Source: Apostichopus japonicus
Taxonomy: Eukaryota; Echinodermata; Holothuroidea; Aspidochirotida; Stichopodidae
NCBI RefSeq assembly: GCF_037975245.1
Contig: NC_092571.1
Span: 24,938,564-25,002,563 of the forward strand
DNA length: 64,000 nt
Reading direction: 5' to 3'
The position numbers and the translations under genes were made by a program. Shown here piece after piece: positions 48,358 to 61,200 of this stretch (the stretch's first letter is position 1; each line of letters opens with the position of its first letter). The notes beneath the pieces were generated by a model. The model saw only the letters and a program-made list of their open reading frames with translations, was not told the DNA's origin and did no database searches.

Positions 48358-50310
48358 CCGCGCGGAGCTTCAGTTGAAAGATGTCATCGTATGTTAGTCT
48401 AAAAGCCTTCTTTTGCAATTGAGGTACGAAGCAACCACCAAGCCTTCCTTGTTTGCTGAACATTTTTATTTGGCTGCGGCGATTACGCAGTATTCGAGTA
48501 TTTTCTACAAATTCTCCAATTGCCTACATAACCGCTTGTTTACCTCGAAGTAACTAAGGGCTTATGATTGTGAGGCAAAGAAGAATGTACCTCCACAAAA
48601 AATAGTTTAAAAAAAACCGAAGAAAAGAAAGAGAGAAAAATTGAAGCAAAACTTTTCCTCTCAATGTATGGTTGTTATGGAGGGATAAATGTTGGTACAG
48701 CATACAGTTTTTTGGTACACAACAGGCAATGATAGACACCGCAAAGTGGAGACAAATATAAAACAGGTGATAGGAAATAAAAAACAATTGAAAGATATAT
48801 ATATATATATATATATATATTAAGAACTTTTTCTATGAATACGGTTTTATTTTAAGGAAACAATTTCATTTCTATTTGTTTATTAAAAATGTGTCAGCAT
48901 TAACTCAAATATTGCTGAAGGAATATAGTCAGATGCTTAAGTTCCTATTAATGAAGAAACAGGAAGAAAAAGAAGCATGTATTTAAAAATAACCATAAAA
49001 AGTTCTGAGGGAATGTTAGCATTTCAGATTCATTAGTGCTGTACAAGTGGGTCCAGGTGATCCCCCACTTCATTAATAAGTATGTTAGTTGTTGGTAAAA
49101 AGAAAAAAAGGAACATGTTATGGAGAATATGAGAAGAATGTTTAGGCCTACTTCTTTCAGTAAGGTGTCTACCCTTGGGAGGTAGCAAGTTTGTGGAAGT
49201 AATATATGCTATGTAGTGAGTGATTTTCTAAGTTTCAGTAGGTGATCCTCCTTGCATGTCTCAATTGAGCAAAGTTTACAAGATGGTAGGAATAAGAAAG
49301 AAGCCACTTTGTTTTAAATTGTGCATCTGAAAAAATGTGTTTAGGTTCGTATCAAATGCTCTTAAAATGATTAAAACATGGTCGAAATGTATCATTGTCT
49401 TTGGGAAACTGTCTTCAGATGTAGTATACAGAACAATCTGTTAGTAGGAGCTCGTCATTGAGTAAGATAGTCAAATAGAAATATTTGTATGCCATACAAG
49501 TTTAATTTACAACACCTTGTGTGGTTGTTAACAATATGTGGTTTTAAGATGAGACTTTGGGTGTTAAACGTAACAGCTGTTATGATGTGTGAAGGGACTA
49601 TTGGTGCCAACTTTTGACAATAACACAAACATGTCAGTCGCTGTTTGGGATAGGTTTTAGTTAATAAGAGTGGCAATGTTGATCTCTTGTTGTAGAGCCC
49701 AAAAGAAGGTTAAATTTAAAGGGAAATATTAAGTAATTGATGAAGAAGTGAATTCAATATTTAGCAACAATAAAAAGAAGAAGAAAAAAATAAATATATG
49801 ATATGAAGGCTTAAGTCAGCAATACTCAGAAGTTTGTGAAAGATACAAAGTTACAAATGTCCTGATTTGTCCCTACGTAATCTCTGACGGATAAGTCATG
49901 TGCTACTTCTGCAATACATTCTCCAGGTCGTGTCCAACCTGTATGGATTTAAAACAAGCGGTATAATCACACACAGATGTATTCATTTGTGTACTGCTTA
50001 CAATTTGGAGTATAACCATTTATTTAAAACATAATTAGTGTTTATAAATAATTATAAAAAAAGTCGAATTGTTTTTGTCATCTTGTATTGATGTATTTTG
50101 TTATAATTATGTGTGCATATGTAAATGCAGACACAATATCTCAAGAAAGGAAACTTAGATTAATCTCATATTTAGTATGGGATGCCCATGCATATTGATT
50201 AGATGAACCCTAGTTTGTAGAAGTGGGCAAAGGTCAAAGTCTTAAAACATTTAAAACAGGAGATCCCAGGAATAGAAACTTGGATGAATCTGATTTATTA
50301 TGTCAATGCC
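48358..50310. other. eIF4G 3' UTR and downstream spacer
   Basis: AT-rich sequence. AATAAA occurs at 48776–48781 and again near 49769; either could be the polyadenylation signal. A TA microsatellite lies at about 48797–48820. No other gene is recognised. Confidence 0.4.
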
Positions 50311-50366
50311 TCATGTTGACATAGGCGTACGAGGCGGGGGGGGGGGCAGACTGCCCCCCCCCCAAA

Positions 50367-50526
50367 TTTCCAGAGGACAAGAAATTCGGGCAAAAGTCCT
50401 GAAAAATTCGGACAGCCTAAGAGGAGAAAAAAAAAATATATATATATATATATATTTTTTTTTTTTCTCCTCTTAGGCTGCCCGAATTTTTCAGGACTTT
50501 TGCCCGAATTTCTTGTCCTCTGGAAA
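50367..50526. repeat. 160-bp near-perfect palindrome
   Basis: Arms of about 70 bp running from TTTCCAGAGGACAAG to its complement CTTGTCCTCTGGAAA, joined by A-run, TA-run and T-run. Only about one mismatch (GGACA against GGGCA) was seen. Transcribed RNA would fold into one long hairpin. Confidence 0.9.
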
Positions 50527-50730
50527 TATATATATATATATATATATAAATATGCAGTAGCTTGCCCGAATCTTTTTCAAATTTTTGCCCGACAATTCCA
50601 TGATTTTCTTTATTTAGCATCATGATGCCCGAATATTTCCGTGTAACACCACCGTAAGCGCAGTTCATCTGGGCTACCACGCTTTTTGCACGATCAATTT
50701 TTTTCTAACTAGTCAATTGTATACCTGGAC

Positions 50731-51377
50731 CAAGGGCGTTGGAACCGGGGGGCACATGGGCACGTGCCCCCCACTTTTCCTCAGGTTAAAAATGTGCCTT
50801 TTTTCTAGATAAAAAATGAGGTGCCTCAAGTTAGCAAGAGGCCAGGGAACCAGAATGAACACTCGGGGACGGCCGTTTCCGGCCATCTGAGGGGTTTGTA
50901 AAACCAAAAATTTTCTAGTACGCTCCGCGCCAACCGATGGTGGCGCTCCGCTCAGATAGTCGTGCATACAACTTTGCAAATCCTGGCTAAGCCCGTGATT
51001 TTTAATAAATTTCTGTGGGTCAAACTCAAAGCTATTTCGAATGGAAAAAAAATTGTTAAGATATTAACAAGAAAAAAATCTCTAATTCGGAAGATTCCTA
51101 CATTAGCAACTAGCATGATTTCACCTCATTTTGTCTCAAAAGAAAACTTGTTCCTTGTTTCCCAACTTGCGCATTGGATATTGCAGTGCTAGTATACATA
51201 TTTTCTTTGAGGGGGGGGGGGTGTTGATGGAGTGATGTGTATACGCAAATAAGATAATACAATAAGAGTTATAAAGGGTACTAAATATAAGGCTGCATCA
51301 GTCCAATCGAATTTCTGCAAAGTGCCCTTTGATGTCGGTGCCCCCCCCCCCAGATTAAAGTGCTTCCGCCGCCCTTG
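50731..51377. mobile_element. Nested hAT-like element with 8-bp TSD
   Basis: 647 bp. Left end CAAGGGCGTTGGAACC, right end reverse-complemented CAAGGGCGGCGGAAGC. Perfect 8-bp duplication ACCTGGAC at 50723–50730 and 51378–51385. Its interior (around 50870–50960) resembles part of the host element (around 51800–51890), so the two are related. Confidence 0.9.
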
Positions 51378-52153
51378 ACCTGGACATCCCCGACATGAGT
51401 GTATATAAGAAATATATTCTTTTCCATGGATGGTGGGGGGGGGGGAGTGCCTATAAGCCTAGAAGTACAGGTTTATCATATTCTTTGTTATATTTTATAC
51501 ATTTTTGTGAGACCAATTGCAGTCTCACCCGACACAGCGACATTATCCCGCCTACGTGTCGTTGAACAATGTATGTTTTTTTTCTGGAGGTAGCTGAGTA
51601 CTGTGTTAAAATAATAAATAAGGTAACTAAATAGGAGCTTAAAAAATATACTGTCCCATTTTTCCCCATCAATTTTTTTCAAAGTGATGTTACCATTTTT
51701 TCTTCTTCTAATTTACCAAATTTTTGGGGAAGTGTAAATTTTTAAAACGTGAGATTATAAAATAAAGAATGTTAGATGCAACTTGCAAGGCCTCAGAAGT
51801 GCCGTTTCCGGCAATCTGAGAGGCATTGTTTGCCAAAACTTTTCTTGTACGCTACGCGCCAACCGATGGTGGCGCTCCACTTAGATAGTGTCACGGGAAC
51901 TTTCGGGCACAAAAAGTTCTGCCCCCCCAAACTGAAATGGTCCCGTACGCCTATGCATGTTGATCCATGTTATTTTCATTAAAGGTCAAAGGTCTGTAAT
52001 CAAAGTTTGAGAAAGCTTGTAAACCATTCCCCAAGAAGGGAATGCTAGATGAATCACAAATTATGTCATATGTGGATTTGAATCGGTGGACCCTGTTGGG
52101 TTTTTCTAATTAGAGTCTGCCATACAAAATCTGGCTTTTCTTCTCTGAAAAGA

Positions 52154-53460
52154 TTACACATCACACTGGTGATAGGGGCCGTCCCAGACTACTGAAGCAT
52201 AATCGAGTACTGGCCTGACAAGCGTTTTGTATGCTGTTATTTTAACATCTTTGGGACAGCTTGAGAAGTTATGTTTTAGAAGGCCAAGAACATGGTTTGC
52301 TTTAATGGTTATGTTATTGATATGTTTATCCCGTGTAAGATTGTTATCAATTTCAACACCTAGGTAAAGGTGAGAGTCAACCGATTTTAGGGGTTCTTTG
52401 CATAGGATGTAGACGGGTGTTTTGTAAGATTTCTTAAATGAAATTGAGAGGATGTAGCATTTAGAGTGGTTAAAATTAAATTGCCATTTATTTTGCCATT
52501 CCAGTTTATTTAGGTCATCTTGAAGGATTTGCTGGTCAGTTGGGTTATCAAGTTTTCTATACACAAGGCAATCGTCAGCAAACAGTCTAACAATGCTACT
52601 GATATTAACAGGGATGTCGTTTACATTTAAAAGGAAAAGTAAAGGACCCAAAACAGTGCTTTGGGGTACCCCAGATAAAATTGTTAAAATTTGATATTTC
52701 ACCGTCACAGACAACATGCTGAGTGCGGTTGCTGGGGAAAGATGCAAACCAAGCCAGAAGATTTCCATTAATAGCCATAGGCAGATAGCTTCTAGCTAAA
52801 ACTTAAAGGAGTTGGTGTGGAACCTTGTCAAAAGCTTTAGAGAAATCAAGTAAAGCCATGGAGACAGTACTGTTTTGTTCAGTTTGTTTAGAGATATCAT
52901 CTATTGTTAGGAGAAGCTGGGTTTCAGTAAATCTTTTAGCACGAAAGCCATGTTGGGAATCAGTTAGGATAATATGCAAATCAAGGAATTTCATCACAAG
53001 TGAGTGGATTATGTGCTCAGGGATTTTATGCAAATTATCAGCATGTGCTTTTAACGTAAGAACCATGGTGCATGGTATTTGGTCAGGGCCTGTGGCTTTA
53101 TTTAGGTTTAGGGTTGGTAGTTGCTAGTAAACACCCTTCAGAGTGAATATAAGTTGGTTTATGTTGCTGTTTATAATTGGTTTGGTTACTGGGATTTGGG
53201 AAGTATCTTCTTTAGTAAATACACTGAAAAACTTATCAGTTAGGAGATTTGCTTCGGTTTTGCTGTCACTTTGGAGTTTGCAATTGCTTGAGAGGTCAGA
53301 CACTCCCACAGAGTTATTGTTTAGTCATTTATGTAGGACCAAAAAGCCATGCATGGGGTTTTGTTAGCGAGTTTTTAAGGGTATTAGAAATGTAGTCGTT
53401 TCTGGCTTCTTTGGGATTTTTACGGACAGTTTTCCTGAAAGTTCTAATAGCTACTAGATG
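52154..53460 (-). pseudogene. Decayed non-LTR retrotransposon reverse transcriptase
   Basis: The minus strand encodes reverse-transcriptase motifs in order: L-L-D-F-S-K-A-F-D-K-V-P-H (52803–53066), then G-V-P-Q-S-T-V-L-G-P-L-L-F and the F-A-D-D catalytic box (52154–52768). The C-terminal Y-L-G-V-E-I-D and P-V-L-D-Y-A-S-V-V-W follow, typical of the jockey/CR1-like group. The frames are broken by stops and shifts and the 5' part is missing, so it is inactive. Confidence 0.9.
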
Positions 53461-54009
53461 CAGGAGGTTCATCTGAAGGTTCTATGGTTCTGAAGGTTCC
53501 AAGCTACTAGATGCAGCTTTAGAAGAGCAGAGGTAGCTCCACGCATGCAGACTGTCTGATTTGTCAATCAACGTTATTTTAGAATTGTAACATTTGCCAA
53601 AATGTGTAACGTGTTTATAATAGTAGTATAGTAGTTTGTAGTAGTAAGTTATTATGTTTTGTGCTTCATGATATCTGAGAGATGTCACGTGACAGTAAAT
53701 GCTGTACATGTTTACCCCGCTTGAAGGATGCAGCGACCCGTATTAGTGTATTGTGATGACTTAAACTTAGAAAAGAACCAACCATGCAACAGCAATCGTT
53801 GTGTATGAGCTAAACATATTTGATGCCGGATAATTTATAATGTGTGAACGTATATTTATCGTAAATGTGGTGATTAAACCTTCGTAAGTAGTCAAAGTAA
53901 CCTTCTTAATAAAAGATTTTTCTTATAGTAAGCTATTTTTGTGGTACAACTTACTGTAATTTGTTACGTAACAATAGTAGGCTGGATCAAAGTACTGATA
54001 GGTCATGAT
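53461..54009. other. Spacer, nothing recognised
   Basis: AT-rich sequence between the reverse-transcriptase fragment and segmental duplication copy B. Confidence 0.4.
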
Positions 54010-54399
54010 TTCTTCTCTCTCTGGTACGAGTACTTTAGTTACGGAGTAACTTGGTTAACGAGCACCAATTGGTTACCGAGCACCTCGGTAACACCCTATC
54101 CCCCCCTACCGTCCCCGACCAGAAATTAAACATTTTGTGGAATTATTCTGTGCATCTATATAACTCTACCTTTAAGTCTTACATTCTACTTGAAAGTTGA
54201 ATTTTCTTTCCTTCCAACCAAACGTCATGACTGAATTCTAAAGATGAACTGCTTGGTTACATTTAGATAATGTGTGCCACGTTCTTTTATAAAGCGGTTA
54301 TTACATGTTTGTTATCGAAGCTGTGATACTCAAACGGAAGACTGCTTAAAAAATCCTGCAAAAAATTACTACGTGTTCATGTTTTAATCTGTGACACTC

Positions 54400-55610
54400 A
54401 ACGGAACACTATCTACGAAATCCTAAAGATATATTACCTTCTCATTACAACATTATACCAAACCACTGAAGGACCAGCAAGCAATAATCCATGGAAACCC
54501 AAGCAACTATTCCATACTAGAACAAATAGTAAGGAAAATATCTTCTAGTAAATTTCTATTGTTACATATCACGTATTTGAAACCAATCCCTTGATAAACA
54601 CTCAAATGGAACACCATCTGAAAAAAATCGTAAAGATATCTTACCTTCTCATTACAACATCATACCAAACCACTGAAGAACCAGCAAGCAATAATCCATG
54701 GAAACCCAAGCAACTATTACATACTAGAACAAATAGTAAAGAAAATATCTTCTAGTACATTTCTATTGTCACATATCACCAGTGTGGCGTAGGAAGGTAC
54801 TTTTGAGTGGGGGGGGGGGGTGCTGCAGACCGATGTCCGGCCTGGGGGAGGGGTCTAAGGGGAGGGACCTCCCTGCATTCCAGGTGGCCTCAGATGCAAT
54901 TTGGTGCAATATATCACACTTCAACCCACCCACTCCTTTTTGTGTATAATTTTGCATTTTTACCTGGCCGTAGATGCAATTTGGTGCTCCAAATGAGATT
55001 TTTTTCCCATTTGGAAATGAAAAAGGGGTTTTCTGACTTGCGAAGCGGGGGGGGGGGGCGGAATGATACTTCCGCCCTCCATATTTTTCACTGGGGGGCT
55101 GGCGCCCCCAGCCCCCCGGTTCCTACGCCCTTGCATATCACGTATTTGAAACCAATCCCTTGATAAACACTCAAACAGAACACCATCTGAAAAAAATCGT
55201 AAAGATATCTTACCTTCTCATGACAACATCATACCAAACCACTGAGAAACCAGCAAGCAATAATCCATGGAAACCCAAGCAACTAATCCATACTAGAACA
55301 AATAGTTAAGAAAATGTCTTCTAGTACATTTCTATTGTCACATATCACGTATTTGAAACCAATCCCTTGATAAACACTCAAACGAAACACCTTCTGAAAA
55401 AAATCGTAAAGATATCTTACCTTCTCATTTCAACATCATACCAAACCACTAAAGAACCAGCAAGCAATAATCCATGGAAACCCAAGCAACTATTACATAC
55501 TAGAACGAATAGTAAAAAAAATATCTTCTAGTACATTTCTATTGTCACATATCACGTATTTGAAACCAATCCCTTGATAAACACCCTCCTCATCCCTTCT
55601 GCCCCTTTTT
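54400..55610. repeat. 207-bp tandem repeat (4 units), interrupted by a MITE
   Basis: The anchor AAGCAACTA recurs at about 54501, 54708, 55277 and 55483. After subtracting the 362-bp MITE plus duplication the spacing is about 207 bp each time. Copy A has a single unit (anchor at 10551). The array lies upstream of the copy B 5'UTR exon. Confidence 0.85.
54780..55133. mobile_element. Non-autonomous hAT-like MITE with 8-bp TSD, reversed
   Basis: 354 bp. Starts CAGTGTGGCGTAGGAAGG and ends GGTTCCTACGCCCTTG, the reverse of the element at 2018–2397. Perfect 8-bp duplication CATATCAC at 54772–54779 and 55134–55141. Inserted into a unit of the 207-bp repeat. Confidence 0.92.
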
Positions 55611-55799
55611 TATATATTTTTTTTTATCAATACACCCACATGATAATGTGGAGAAAATTCTCGACGAATTGTGGCCTGAATGGCGTTCAATGGCTCAATA
55701 GCCATTACAACACAGTTTGAAGCTTTCAGTCACAGGAATGCAACACAGTGCTATTGTGCAATAAAGGGGATTCCCCTTCTATATGTAACATCCATTTCG

Positions 55800-55980
55800 A
55801 CAGTGTTTGTTTTGTTTTTTCAACTTACGTCAAAATATATACCCACAATATGATGTCAAAAATACAACGTAGCATTCCGGCATTTCTAGTATTTCTACAA
55901 CAGTGAACTAGTTCTTGTTAATCCAGAGATCAGGTACTATATGCCATTGTTTTCATTAACAAGTGAACTTCAAAGTTCAG
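55800..55980 (+). promoter_or_regulatory. Putative 5' UTR exon/promoter region of copy B (counterpart ends at 11053)
   Basis: A strong donor CAG|GTAAGT follows position 55980. The preceding sequence is nearly the same in copy A. It is non-coding and would be the first exon before the ATG-containing exon. No TATA box could be assigned; the start site is unknown. Confidence 0.4.
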
Positions 55981-56585
55981 GTAAGTCAAAATTTAGATTC
56001 TTCCATTTGCGGCAGCTCAAACTTATAGGCCTACTGACTACCATGCATTCATCCCAGACATGTTTCCTGACCTAGGCCTAAGCGTATCTGCCTACCTCAG
56101 TATCTTGGTGGGGTAAATTATGTCGCAGTTACCTTCTTTGAACCGCTAACTATTACTGATTATCTATAGATGTTACATGCCTAGCTTTTACATTACTAGC
56201 TAGATTCACTATGCATTTTGATAATTAGAAACAATAGAAAAAAATACTCACCAATTTTGGTGGAAGTTTCTTCGTCACATGCAATAATGGTGTTTTAATG
56301 TATATGTACTATGCAGTCCACTGAATAGATTGAAAAGAAATCAATATTTTTTTTTTTAAATTATATCAAACCACCAAATTAATTGTTAGCAACACAATGT
56401 GTTTTAACAATACATTAAAGTATGTCCATATATTTCTAGCTGCTAGACCTCAAGTTGTCAAGGTCAACTTATTATCTAATTTTCATGTACTTAACAAAAA
56501 TTTATGTTTATTATTGCACAGCCTGATGGGTATATTATCCACAATTCCAAGCGCTAGTTATCATTGTCTGCCTTAGGTGTTGTAG

Positions 56586-58245
56586 ATGGATTCCTTTGAG
56601 GAATTTCTCAGAGAGGTCACTCCTCACAACATCCAGCATCAAGTCTCAATACTCAAGAAACAGGCCGTGCTCTGGTCAGAGGATACACTGGTTCAGATTG
56701 TCAACTGCATTTTTGAAAAGGTAACCAAGCAAATATATTTACATATATATATATATATATATATATACAAACTTCTTCCTATATACATATGATAATGTTG
56801 GAGGTGACCTTATTATAATCTGTTCAAGGACCTAGAGTGTACCTGCCATCTGTACGTTGTTATTATCAATGTGAACTCAGAGACTTTTGAGGAGTACATG
56901 CATCGCAAGTAGTTATAAAGGTCCTCAGGTCAGACCTGCTAACCTGTCTTTCACTAAAATGGACAAACTTTTTCCTGCAAATGAATTTTGCCCTTCATTC
57001 CTATTGCTGGTATAAACATACCAAGAAATCAGAGAACTCAGGACCTTCAATAAACCAGTGAAAGTGATCGGGTGTACTTCTCCTGTAAAACCGCATGACT
57101 TAGAGAAAGTATAGAAACATGACGTCAAACTGGCTATAGATATGCTAAAATGGTAGCTATATATGTGTGTAATAATGACATCAACATTTGTATTGTCACT
57201 GCCATAGGTTGACCAATGGAATCTGCTGCTTAATTTTAATGGATAGCAATAAAAAGCAACTCTCTGCTGCTTTACTGTACATATTAATGGCCCCCATGGT
57301 ATATATACATTTATGTTATTGTAGTACTGTAAAAGTTTCTTTTCCTGTTTCATGCAAATGACATTCAAATTAAGTTTACATTGGCTGGTGATTATGATTA
57401 TGCAATCGTGTGTTTCTTTAGTAGATGCTTGTTATTCTCATTGGTCCATATAAAAGCAGGGAGTCATTATGTTTAAAGTACTGTATGTGTAAAGGGAATG
57501 AAAACTCGCGCACAAAGAAACGTCTAATGCCGGTAATCTGACCTAGTTTCAAATGAGTTGTAACAGCAGTGTTAGACACCACCATCGATCCCAGAAAATA
57601 CACACACAGCTTGCTACCGTCGGTAATTAGACACTTGTGTACAGTCAATACATGCAGCTACGGTCAATACCCACAACACAGTGTACATAGCAGCGATGGA
57701 CATCTCAGGTCTAGATAAAAGATTACAAGGTGTCACATTTCATTACTGTCTGCATTTTGTAGCGACAAGAAAAAAACTTCACCTGCAAGCAAAGGAAAGT
57801 TAACTTTTTTCAGAGGGCGGCACACGGTTTTGGGCGAGTCTTCAATGTCCTTAACCCTCTTCTTGTCTATATATAGGTCTAGCGTTATGCAGACCTATTT
57901 TTGTTGCCTCCGTTTTATTTCATGGCCGGCCACACCTTGCCTCATTCGTTACCAAAATAAAGGGGTACATAATTATAAGTCTAGGGAAAAACAACATTTT
58001 GAGAGGTGTTCTTATCTTATTCAACTTGTTTGTTTCAATGGTAGATTAATTTAAAGCCATGTACAGAGCTTTAATACATGAGTTACTTTTTTTTTGCATT
58101 CACAGGTCTCAGCCGAACCACCGGACCTAATCTATTTGTATGTTTATTCGTGCAAGATGATGCTTGAGGTAAGTCTAGGGCCTATGTATATATATACATA
58201 TTACCATATATATATGCATATATACATATACACATATATACATAT

Positions 58246-58294
<49 letters not shown>

Positions 58295-61200
58295 ATATTA
58301 CATATTACATATATATAAACAATATATATATATATATAGATACATATATATAGATTTTATTTCATTCTCTTCATGTTTCCTGTTTTGACAGTTTGAAGTT
58401 GGTTCCAACACAAAGGAGACAACTGTGACCTTTCAAGATGTGATGCAAACAAGAGCTGGATTTCATTTAACAGAGATACTAAAGGAGCAGGAAAAGGGAG
58501 AGCAACTTGTAATAGCACTGCTTGTTGAGTTTACTAAATTACGTGCACTTATAAGTAGCTAAATTGATAGCAGCAGCAGGGGTGGGGGGAGGGAAGCCAG
58601 GAGAGGATTGAATCAACATGAGGAGGGGGAAGACTTTAAGGGGCTGTTTATTATGTAGCTTTAAGGGAGCAAGACAGAAAATCACTTTGAATCTTCCCAA
58701 CAAAGAGAATTGTGTGGATTCAGCTTCTCAATTAAATTAAGTGTTTGATTATTTTCCGATAAAATTTCACCCTATTAAAATTACAAGAGCCTTTTTTCTT
58801 TGAGAATACTCACATACACACAACAATTGGGCAATTTGTATTATAAAAAGTTGAATAAGGGTACTTTTCAGTAGTGTCAAAGGAATGTTACAAAGGGAGA
58901 GGGGGAGAGGGGAGGAGGGGTGAGAGAGGGGGACAAACTCTGCAGGGCAGTGTGTAATAAAATATATGGTCCCACCAGGAAACTCAGTTATCAATATATT
59001 TTCAAAATGATTTTGTGGCACTGAAACACATTACTGTTTTTTGGGATATGTAAAGTAAAATAGTTAGACAACACTTTTATGTGCATCATCACTACATGTT
59101 ACTGTTTCAGAAACATGAGTGATGCCCACATATAAGCCCTAGCTTACCAGCTAAATGGTGGAAAGCTGTGTAATGTGGACTACATACTAGAAAGTACCAG
59201 CAGTTAATGTCAATGTACATATTTCACGATAGACCCCTCCCTTAGGATGCCCTGTCCATCTCTTCAATCAAAGCAAATGTGGTGATCCTATGCTACGCAC
59301 CCATCATACGGTAAAAGACATTCTAACAACAACTTGAGACCTCAATTCTACTCACCAAAGAAATGGAAAGAAATTTCAACAAGACATAAATTATTCTAAC
59401 CTATATTTTTTAAACATTTTCCACAGAAGTCGATGGCTGGCAAGTGTGCTGGGAATGGACTGGGTGCTGTTTGTTCTTTTCTCTCCCAGCTTTTTGTTCA
59501 AGATGTCCTGTCCTCGGATACTCTCCTGTCTTGTATCAATTCACTGATGGCTCAAAACACAGAGATTACTTGGCAATGCTTGTCCAAAATACTGAAGAAC
59601 TCATTCGTACACCTTGAAAGTCTTGGAACGGTATGTAAGAAACTGTGTAAGGATATCTCTTAAATATGCTATATATGACAAAAAAAGGATTTTTTTCTAT
59701 GATTTTGACATTTATTTGACATGCTACTATGTATATTGAAAGTCCTTAAGCTGATACACCAGAGTATGTGCCATTGTGTTGATTCATTGAAATGAACAAT
59801 TTTCTCTAATACTTTGACCTGTTTCATGAGCAAATACATGATTATCGTGCAAAATTAATTTTGTTTTACCAAATTTGTTAACTGATAGAAAGACATTGTC
59901 ATTCCTTTTGGAATTTCCATATTAAAGGAATGAAGCATCTTGATGACCAATAACAACAAACATCAAATTGAACATGATGCAAAATGAGTATCATATGATA
60001 TTCTCTGTTTGGGAAAAGTAATTATCTGTTTGCAAATTATATTGTAGCCTATACATATATATTTATGTATGCAACTACTCTGTTGCTCACCATGTCCCTT
60101 TTCCCTGTCCAATCTCCTCTCCTTCCTCCATATCCCCTCCTGCCTAACCCCCTTCTGCTATATATTTACTCCTCCTTCTCCCCTATCCCACCAACCTTCT
60201 TCTACATTTCCTCCTATCTCCTCCCCTGCCTCTCCCCCCTTCTGCTGTTTTTCCTCCTCTCTCCTTCCCTTCCTTGTCCCTCTTGTGTTCCATTTCCTCC
60301 TCCTTTCATATGCCTTCTCTCTGTCCTTGTGGCCGTTCCATTCTATTTCCGCTGCCTTTTCCCATGCGTTCTCCCCTTCCTTTACCCCGTTCTGCCATAT
60401 TACCCCCTCCCCTATACCCTGCATCACCTCACCTACTGCTAAATGTTCTTTAATTTCATAATTTTGCTACAGGTGTTGTTCTGTCAAGCAATAAAATATT
60501 CTTTTTTTTTCCAGTTGCATCTATTTAAATGTGTCTTCCATAAGATTTATGAGAAGATCCAGGGAAAACAATTCTCTGTTCAAACCCGATTCATGCTCTG
60601 TGATTTGAATGACCTTGAACATAAGCATGTGAATCAGGTATGTATCTATTCAAATAAATACAGTTGATCAGTTTTTCTCACTTGTGTACTTTTAATTCAT
60701 GATGCTGAAATGAAACATTTTAAACATTGAAATCGCTTTGTTAAAGAAACAATCTTGGATTATGCTGTGCCCGATGTGCTAGTTTAGTAAAATAGGTGTA
60801 TCATTTTAATTTGGTCTTATTTGATTTAACAGTTACATTTCTAAATTGCAGAAAAATCAAGAAACCGTCGAGGCTCAGTTTCACACTTTTGACAAGATCA
60901 GAAGAGATGCCAATATCAAAGATGAAATAGGCCATCATACTGAACAAAAGGTAAAAATTAATCTTGTAGAAACTAGCTGTATATATATATATATATTAAC
61001 TATGCCAAATTTTTTATCATAAACATTTATAAGTTTGTGATTGATATTTCATATTTTTTTCAAATTTGATTTTTTTTTTTTTAATGCTCAAATTTTGTTG
61101 ATATTACATTACTTTTGAGAATATTTGAGAATATTTTTAACTTAATGCCACAGAGTTTTGGAATCCCTTCAGCTGAAATGCCGAGAGGAACACCCATGCA

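Larger units (their letters stand above)
50320..51955. mobile_element. hAT-like element with 8-bp TSD, host of a nested element
   Basis: The ends CATAGGCGTACG and CGTACGCCTATG are inverted repeats. The perfect 8-bp duplication CATGTTGA lies at 50312–50319 and 51956–51963. It contains a large palindrome (50367–50526) and a second hAT-like element (50731–51377). Confidence 0.9.
54010..60960. repeat. Segmental duplication, copy B (partner 10021–16990)
   Basis: Same order and orientation as copy A, from the GAGTACC/GGTTACCGAG-rich start through upstream DNA and six MIF4G-like exons. Exons are more alike than introns. Copy B alone contains the MITE at 54780–55133 and the inverted-repeat element at 57499–57844. 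Confidence 0.9.
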
